A DNA stretch of 9,552 nt, from positions 1 to 9,552 of the forward strand of contig CAJWBY010000163.1 of the NCBI GenBank assembly GCA_913020705.1, in the 5' to 3' direction. The notes beneath the pieces were generated by a model. The model was not told the origin of the DNA. It was given only the letters and a program-made list of their open reading frames with translations, and did not search any database. The first letter of the stretch is position 1, and each line of letters opens with the position of its first letter. This DNA is from an uncultured Colwellia sp. Lineage in GTDB: Bacteria; Pseudomonadota; Gammaproteobacteria; Enterobacterales; Alteromonadaceae. Positions 4,631 to 9,552 of this stretch are shown piece by piece. The translations under genes were made by a program, and so were the position numbers.

Positions 4631-7600
4631 TTAACCATTAATTATTTTTTTTCTAGCCAATAAAGATAATGATAGGAATGTTAACCAAAATATGGAGCCA
4701 CCAGAAGAATTTGCTGGTGTTGGTGTTACAGCTGATGCTATTACTGAAACGGTCACACTTCCTTCGGTTGATGCCCCTTGGGAATCCGTAGCAGTAAACT
4801 TGAATGTTAACGAGTCTGGACTATTAGGCGCTGTAAAACTTGCTGTCAATGTATCGGCATTAGTCAATGTTACTGTTGAACCTTCAGTTTGCTCCCACAA
4901 GTAAGTCATTGTATCACTTTCTGCATCACTGGTGTGTGCTTCTAGGTTTTGCGTCTGACCGCTATTCAATTCGAAATCACCTGGGAGTATCACAACAGGA
5001 GCGGTATTCACTGGAGGTGCAACCACTGAAATAGTAATACTTTCCTCGGTTGATGCGCCCCTAAAGTCTGTGGCTGTGAATTTGAATATTAAAGAGTCAG
5101 CATTACTCGGTGCGGTAAAGCTTACTGACAATGTATCGGCATTAGTCAATGTTACATCAGGGCCGTCAGTTTGCTCCCATAGATAAGTCATAGCGTCGTT
5201 TTCATCATCACTTGCTTGTGCTGTTAAGTTTTGTCTCTGACCAGTATTTATTTCGAAATTTTCACTAAGTGTTACAACCGGAGGGGTATTTCGATCATCA
5301 TCTGCAATAGTAAAAGTTATTTCAGCATTGCTGCCAATATTACTGCCATCGATGCTTGATAAGGCTAAGGTGAAATTCTCATTTTCTTCTTCATCAATAT
5401 CATTAAGTATCGTTAGTATAATTTCTTTAGTGTCACTTTCGCCGTCTGCCCAAGATACTTGACCAGATGCATCAAGCATATCGCTGCCAATAATGGCTTG
5501 TCCTGAAGTCACATCATATTGAAACGCAATAGCGCCTACTGTGCTACCGAGACGATTTACGTTTACTGTGTATTCACCTATGTTTTCCGGGATAGTTTGC
5601 TCAGAAAATTCAAAACTGCCTGTTCCTGTATTTATTTGTCCATCAATATTAATCGTGTTGTAATTATTTGAGCCCAATGTCGCGCCATTAGTTGGGTTAT
5701 ATAAACGTATAAAAAAGGATTCAGCTAACTCTGTATTTTCTAGATCATCTGCGATGACAATGCTAATTGATTTATCAGCATTGTCGTTTGCTGCCCAAGT
5801 CAGTGTATTATTTTCTACTTCAAAGTCAGCCCCTTCTTTTGCACTACCTTGAATGACTTGATAGCTAACAGAAGTGCTTTCTGCAGTGTCTGAAGCATTA
5901 CGTTGGACGGTTAAGTTAAACGTTGTTCCTTGAGCTGTTTGTGTACTATTACTCTCAAAGCTAAACATACCTTTAGTTGAGGTATTGGTGTTGTCTTTTA
6001 ATACATATAATCCACTGTTAATATCACTGACTAAAATATTTCCAGAAGGTAGAAATGGGTAAACACCCCAAGCACCATTAAAGCTAGCATTATCACTAGG
6101 AGTATAAGTATCAAAATAACCCGCTTCAGTAGGAGTTGCTGGATCTGTTATATCCAGAATAGTTAAGCCACGTTCATAGTTCGACATGTAATATCTATTG
6201 CCACGAACAAAACCATTATGATCGATCGCTCGTGTTAGCCCCGTCCATTGACCAACCTGTGTAGGGCTATTAAGATCTGAGATTGAAAATATTCTAACGG
6301 TAGTATTTAAGCCACCTCGCTGTTCGTCAAACTCGTCATGTAATAAAATAAACTGTTTGTCTTCTGTACCCCATCCAGAATGCACATATTGATTGTTTTC
6401 AATAACATCACTATATCTAGCTGTGCCTAGCTGAGTAGTACTATTTGGGTCTGTTATATTCCAAAGCTTCATTTCTTTTTCATTAAAATCAATGAAAAGC
6501 GTACAAGTTCCAGATGTTAAGCCACAGTCATCAACTGAACGTTGGTCTTCTATTATTAGCGATGCACCATCATGTGTATAACCGCTACCAAAATTGGTTC
6601 CTGTAGGGGTTACTAATGTTTTAGGTGTTGCTAATGAATAATTTTGAAAAGCACCACTTCGGCTATTAGCGCCAATAAGCTGTAAGGAAGCTGTTTGATT
6701 AGGGAGTGTGATATTGAGTGTATGATCTACATTGGTAATGTAAATGTTATGGGCTGTACTTACTATGTTATTTTTTTCTACCAGGCTAATGGCGTTTGGT
6801 AGATTATTCAGATCAATAATCGTAACGCCCCCATTATTTCCTTCAGTAGTGGCATAGGCGTATGCTTGCCATAAATTTATGTTCTCATCAAAATATTGAT
6901 AAACCTTAACGTCTCGCCACGAAGAACTCACACCTGAGATGGTGCCTACTTCTACAGGAGTTGTAGGCCTAGTAACGTCAAATACAACGACACCATTTTT
7001 TACAGTCATGATGGCAAATTCATTGTTGGTGTTTAAATCTACATGTCCCCAAATATCGCTGCCAGAACTCGGAGAGGTAGACATTTCAGATAAAGGAAAA
7101 TGAGCCAGTAAATCTATATTATTACAATTGAATACATCAGCTTTACCACTTACACATGCTTCATTCGATTGGCTTTGGCTTAATTGATGATAGCCTTGGA
7201 GTTTTAGTGCTAAATCTTTATCTTCAGTAAAAGATTTACCATCGGCAATAACTCTAAACCCATTTTTTCTTAATTCAGTAACCATATCTGATGGGATATT
7301 ATATAAAGTGGTTACGTTTGACTGAGGGCTTTGTGATTGAAAATGATCGAAACGATTATATCCACCTAAAACAGGTACTAAAGCACTTTTTAAGAAGAAC
7401 AATTCTTCACTAGAAGTGATGGTGAATTCACCCGACGATACAAGGACTTTATCACCTTTGTTGGCTTGGCTAACAGCATAAGCTATGGTTTTACAAGGTC
7501 TAAGTACATTATCACAACGCGCTTTGTCTACGCCATTAGTCGCGACAAACCTAGATTTATCATGTTCTGAATGGGCAAATACATTTGAAGGTAATATGAA

Positions 7601-7651
7601 AGATGCTATTGAAATAATGGCAATGCCAATAGGTAATGATAATTTAGCCAT
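4631..7651 (-). CDS. choice-of-anchor B family surface protein with LVIVD repeats, Calx-beta domains and GlyGly-CTERM tail
   Basis: This 1006-residue exported protein has the following layout. Residues 1-26 are a signal peptide (cleavage at VFA/HS). Residues 34-140 resemble DUF1565 (GVDKARCDNVLRPCKTIAYA, GGYNRFDHF). Residues 170-555 carry the choice-of-anchor B core with DIWGHVD and LVIVD-type repeats such as GVVVFDVTRPTTPVEVG, MKLWNITDPNSTTQLG and GLTILDITDPATPTEAGYF, predicted to form a beta-propeller-like fold. Calx-beta domains follow at about 562-665 and 678-785, then two near-identical Ig/PKD-like domains at about 789-877 and 884-972. Residues 983-1006 form a GlyGly-CTERM tail: SSGG, a hydrophobic helix, then ARKK. 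This tail marks substrates of rhombosortase, which usually leave by the type II secretion route. Enzymatic activity is not evident. The gene is divergent from the MbnP/MbnH pair and may be co-regulated. The start ATG has only a weak GAG-like binding site. Confidence 0.9.
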   Translation of the reverse strand: MAKLSLPIGIAIISIASFILPSNVFAHSEHDKSRFVATNGVDKARCDNVLRPCKTIAYAVSQANKGDKVLVSSGEFTITSSEELFFLKSALVPVLGGYNRFDHFQSQSPQSNVTTLYNIPSDMVTELRKNGFRVIADGKSFTEDKDLALKLQGYHQLSQSQSNEACVSGKADVFNCNNIDLLAHFPLSEMSTSPSSGSDIWGHVDLNTNNEFAIMTVKNGVVVFDVTRPTTPVEVGTISGVSSSWRDVKVYQYFDENINLWQAYAYATTEGNNGGVTIIDLNNLPNAISLVEKNNIVSTAHNIYITNVDHTLNITLPNQTASLQLIGANSRSGAFQNYSLATPKTLVTPTGTNFGSGYTHDGASLIIEDQRSVDDCGLTSGTCTLFIDFNEKEMKLWNITDPNSTTQLGTARYSDVIENNQYVHSGWGTEDKQFILLHDEFDEQRGGLNTTVRIFSISDLNSPTQVGQWTGLTRAIDHNGFVRGNRYYMSNYERGLTILDITDPATPTEAGYFDTYTPSDNASFNGAWGVYPFLPSGNILVSDINSGLYVLKDNTNTSTKGMFSFESNSTQTAQGTTFNLTVQRNASDTAESTSVSYQVIQGSAKEGADFEVENNTLTWAANDNADKSISIVIADDLENTELAESFFIRLYNPTNGATLGSNNYNTINIDGQINTGTGSFEFSEQTIPENIGEYTVNVNRLGSTVGAIAFQYDVTSGQAIIGSDMLDASGQVSWADGESDTKEIILTILNDIDEEENENFTLALSSIDGSNIGSNAEITFTIADDDRNTPPVVTLSENFEINTGQRQNLTAQASDDENDAMTYLWEQTDGPDVTLTNADTLSVSFTAPSNADSLIFKFTATDFRGASTEESITISVVAPPVNTAPVVILPGDFELNSGQTQNLEAHTSDAESDTMTYLWEQTEGSTVTLTNADTLTASFTAPNSPDSLTFKFTATDSQGASTEGSVTVSVIASAVTPTPANSSGGSIFWLTFLSLSLLARKKIING
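4736..5002 (-). repeat. Ig/PKD-like domain repeat, copy 2
   Basis: This segment encodes residues 884-972 of the large surface protein and closely repeats the preceding domain: APVVILPGDFELNSGQTQNL, MTYLWEQTEG, LTNADTL and KFTATDSQGAST align with the same blocks of copy 1. The similarity holds at DNA level over many stretches, so the duplication is recent or kept alike by recombination. Confidence 0.8.
5021..5287 (-). repeat. Ig/PKD-like domain repeat, copy 1
   Basis: This segment encodes residues 789-877 with PPVVTLSENFEINTGQRQNL, MTYLWEQTDG, LTNADTL and KFTATDFRGAST. Together with copy 2 it forms a stalk between the Calx-beta domains and the membrane tail; gain or loss of units by recombination would change the stalk length. 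Confidence 0.8.
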
Positions 7652-7794
7652 AATATGCTCGTTTCTTCATTTAGCTGTTCAATTTTTGATGGCTTTACCA
7701 TAGCAAGTTAACGTACAATTTAAAACCAAGCAGTTAACAACTATTTAACTCGATGTAAATATTACTTTGCATTTACTGATTAAGCCTTATTAAA
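7652..7794. promoter_or_regulatory. divergent regulatory region of the surface protein and the mbnP-mbnH-like operon
   Basis: The 143 bp between the two divergent starts must hold both promoters. It contains two GTTAAC sites with similar left flanks (AGCAAGTTAAC and AGCAGTTAAC, near 7703 and 7730), and an operator-like GTAA-ATA-TTAC palindrome at 7755-7765 that also pairs as GTAAAT (7755-7760) with ATTTAC (7771-7776). I cannot name a regulator; no textbook CueR or CusR box is visible, and no strong -10/-35 pair stands out for either gene. Confidence 0.4.
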
Positions 7795-8628
7795 ATGACT
7801 CGTTATATATTAAAAAAAACTCTGTTAGGCATTATTACTTTGTTGCTGAGTATAACTCTACTGTCCGGATGTTTTGAAAGAACGCTCCCTACAAAAGTTT
7901 CTTTTCAACCTATGTATAAAAACATGCCATTGAGTTGCGAAAGCAATTTCCATAGCAGTAATGAAAAAACAATAAGCAGTGACGAGCTGATAAAGTGGCA
8001 ATATCAACAGCTACAATTCTATATACACGGTGTAGAAGTGAACACTCGAAAAAATGGTTGGCAGCCATGGGGAATGACAACTAATTCCAATCAAGCGAGT
8101 AATGTCGCTTTATTAGGCGAAACGTGTAATGAAAATAAGGAAGAGCCCAATTGGCACATTGAGTTGGTTCCTCTAGATTTTTCAGCCGATATAACCGATA
8201 TTCGTTTTAGCATAGGCGTGCCTTTTGAATTGAACCACCTTAACCCCTTAACACAGCCTAGCCCAATAAATGACTCGTCAATGTTTTGGGGCTGGCGAGG
8301 GGGTCATAAATTTATGCGTATAGAGTTAGCTTCACAATATGATGATTGGCTATTTCATTTAGGATCTACAGGTTGTAAAGCCTTAAGCCCCGTTCGTGCC
8401 CCAAAAAGTGAATGTTTGCATCCTAATCGTGTGATAGTTTCTCTACCTTTTACCGAAAAATCTTCTGTAATCAAGTTTGATCTAGCGGTGTTGTTACGTG
8501 GTATTGCATTAACACGTGACAATAGTTGCCAATCAGCCGTTGATGAAGATAGTTGTAAAACACTATTTAAAAACTTAGACATGACTGATGATAATAAGAA
8601 AAAATCATTGTTATTTACAGCACAATAA
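7795..8628 (+). CDS. mbnP: MbnP-like copper-binding lipoprotein (four-Cys metallo-mystery pair family)
   Basis: The product has 277 residues and begins with a lipoprotein signal ending in the lipobox LSGC (C26); Phe at +2 suggests the outer membrane. The remainder shows MbnP-family landmarks: GWQPWGM near 88-94, MFWGWRGGHKFMRIEL at 163-178, FHLGSTGC ending at C194, and a second Cys at C207 in SECLHPNR. Further cysteines at 48, 111, 245 and 254 may form disulfides. In studied members, the partner MbnH oxidises a tryptophan of MbnP to kynurenine, creating a copper site; which tryptophan does so here cannot be told, but W165 and W167 lie in the conserved block. The stop is followed after one base by the MbnH-like gene, so the two form an operon. 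Outside methanotrophs the pair occurs without methanobactin genes and probably serves copper acquisition or handling at the cell surface. Confidence 0.88.
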   Translation: MTRYILKKTLLGIITLLLSITLLSGCFERTLPTKVSFQPMYKNMPLSCESNFHSSNEKTISSDELIKWQYQQLQFYIHGVEVNTRKNGWQPWGMTTNSNQASNVALLGETCNENKEEPNWHIELVPLDFSADITDIRFSIGVPFELNHLNPLTQPSPINDSSMFWGWRGGHKFMRIELASQYDDWLFHLGSTGCKALSPVRAPKSECLHPNRVIVSLPFTEKSSVIKFDLAVLLRGIALTRDNSCQSAVDEDSCKTLFKNLDMTDDNKKKSLLFTAQ

Positions 8629-8629
8629 G

Positions 8630-9552
8630 ATGGGTAGACGACTTTTGAATTTAGCTAAATTATCAATAAAAGCTTTTCTCGCTGCAAGTTTTTTCCTGAT
8701 ATTGCAGTCTTGTAGCGATAAAAAAGAGCAAGTAAGTGATTACCAATGGCCAATTTTAGACGGTTTTCCTAAACCACAAGTGCCGAAAGATAATCCAATG
8801 ACCCAAGCAAAAGTTAACTTAGGTAAAGCGATTTTTTTTGATAAAAACTTATCTGCAAATCAACAACAAGCGTGTGCCAGTTGCCATCATCAAGAATTTG
8901 CTTTTGGTGAGAATATTCCCAATTCATTTGGTAGCACTAAACAAGCACATAGACGTAACTCTCCCGCTTTAGTTAACATAGCGTATAACAAAACGTTGAC
9001 TTGGGCACATGACGGTTTAACGTCTATTGAGCAACAAATTCTTTTACCCATGTTTGGAGAGTCACCGGTTGAGTTAGGCATAACGGGTCATGAAGAAGAG
9101 GTGCTAGCAAGATTTGAAACGGCAGATTATGAAATGCTATTTTCAGCGGCATTCCCTGACCAATCTGCAAACTTTGATTTGATTGTAAAAGCACTAGCAA
9201 GTTATGTACGCAGTTTAATTTCTTTAAATTCTCCCTTTGATACCTACGCGTATTTGGCCGATGACGACGCTATTTCAGCATCTGCTTTACGCGGTATGAA
9301 TTTATTTTTCTCAGAAAGGCTCGAGTGTCATCATTGCCACGGCGGTTTTAATTTTACCCAGTCGACAAGTCATGAAAAACAACTTATTGACCGCAGGCCA
9401 TTCCACAATACTGGGTTGTATAATGTTAACCTTGATACCAATAGTAATAAATCAGGTTACCCAAAACACGATACCGGTTTGTCTGAAATATCAACCTTAA
9501 CAAGGGATGATGGTCGATTTAGAGCACCCACATTACGTAACATTGAAGTCAG
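8630..9552 (+). CDS. mbnH: MbnH-like diheme enzyme (MauG / cytochrome c peroxidase-like), 3' end outside the window
   Basis: The frame starts one base after the stop of the mbnP-like gene and runs off the right edge, giving 307 residues of a protein that is incomplete at its C-terminus. The N-terminus is a membrane leader with a probable lipobox (LQSC, C28; Gln at -2 is unusual, so ordinary cleavage is an alternative). Two heme c sites are clear: CASCH (C82, C85, H86) and CHHCH (C233, C236, H237), in the spacing of the bacterial diheme peroxidase/MauG family. Other family blocks are LGKAIFFDKNLS, RRNSPALVNIAYN, WAHDG, LARFE, and FRAPTLRNIEV at the edge. MbnH uses a high-valent diheme state to oxidise a tryptophan of MbnP. 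Maturation needs the Ccm cytochrome c system and export by Sec. The start ATG has a weak binding site, which suggests translational coupling to the gene before it. Confidence 0.9.
   Translation, partial: MGRRLLNLAKLSIKAFLAASFFLILQSCSDKKEQVSDYQWPILDGFPKPQVPKDNPMTQAKVNLGKAIFFDKNLSANQQQACASCHHQEFAFGENIPNSFGSTKQAHRRNSPALVNIAYNKTLTWAHDGLTSIEQQILLPMFGESPVELGITGHEEEVLARFETADYEMLFSAAFPDQSANFDLIVKALASYVRSLISLNSPFDTYAYLADDDAISASALRGMNLFFSERLECHHCHGGFNFTQSTSHEKQLIDRRPFHNTGLYNVNLDTNSNKSGYPKHDTGLSEISTLTRDDGRFRAPTLRNIEV

Noticed and set aside
8355..9081. Minus-strand open frames of 63-75 codons inside the mbnP-like and mbnH-like genes.
   Set aside because: They are antisense to two genes with clear family motifs and show no independent coding evidence.

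Overview
The window is AT-rich DNA that most likely comes from a marine gammaproteobacterium of the Alteromonadales (Colwellia-, Thalassotalea-, Pseudoalteromonas- or Shewanella-like). The evidence is a large lipid-era surface protein with a C-terminal GlyGly-CTERM sorting tail, a MbnP/MbnH-type copper protein and diheme enzyme pair, and VCR-like integron attC sites. The genus cannot be fixed from the sequence alone.

Layout, left to right. Positions 1-1133 carry no convincing gene. Positions 1134 to about 3669 are an array of integron gene cassettes, all on the + strand. Each cassette ends in an imperfect palindrome of about 100 bp with RYYYAAC at its left end and GTTRRRY at its right end, the hallmark of attC sites. 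Four cassettes are visible: (1) a small secreted protein with a TTG start and an internal run of eight G; (2) a two-helix membrane micro-protein; (3) a two-gene cassette with a soluble 128-residue protein followed by a three-helix membrane protein; (4) a 235-residue helical protein with an Rx5H motif like that of HEPN ribonucleases. The first attC is degenerate and the last has lost its right arm, so the array is decaying at both ends. No integrase gene lies in the window.

Positions 3670-4387 are largely non-coding, with a nested inverted repeat right beside the broken attC and only very short open frames. A tRNA gene with a CAU anticodon, best read as the minor tRNA-Ile, lies at 4388-4464 on the minus strand with a good promoter upstream. 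Its 3' end faces the cassette array.

The right half is ordinary chromosome-like coding DNA. A 1006-residue exported protein (minus strand, 4631-7651) has a signal peptide, a DUF1565-like segment, LVIVD repeats of the choice-of-anchor B type, two Calx-beta domains, two near-identical Ig/PKD-like domains and a GlyGly-CTERM tail. Divergent from it across 143 bp is a two-gene operon: a MbnP-like lipoprotein (four-Cys metallo-mystery pair family) and, one base later, its diheme partner MbnH, which runs off the right edge. MbnH-type enzymes are MauG-like diheme proteins that oxidise a tryptophan of MbnP to make a copper site. The large protein may belong to the same surface copper-linked module, but that rests only on its position.

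The most promising unexplored material is the cassette array: the two-gene cassette and the HEPN-like cassette are candidates for phage-defence or toxin-type functions, as is often found for chromosomal integron cassettes, but neither function is demonstrated by the sequence.
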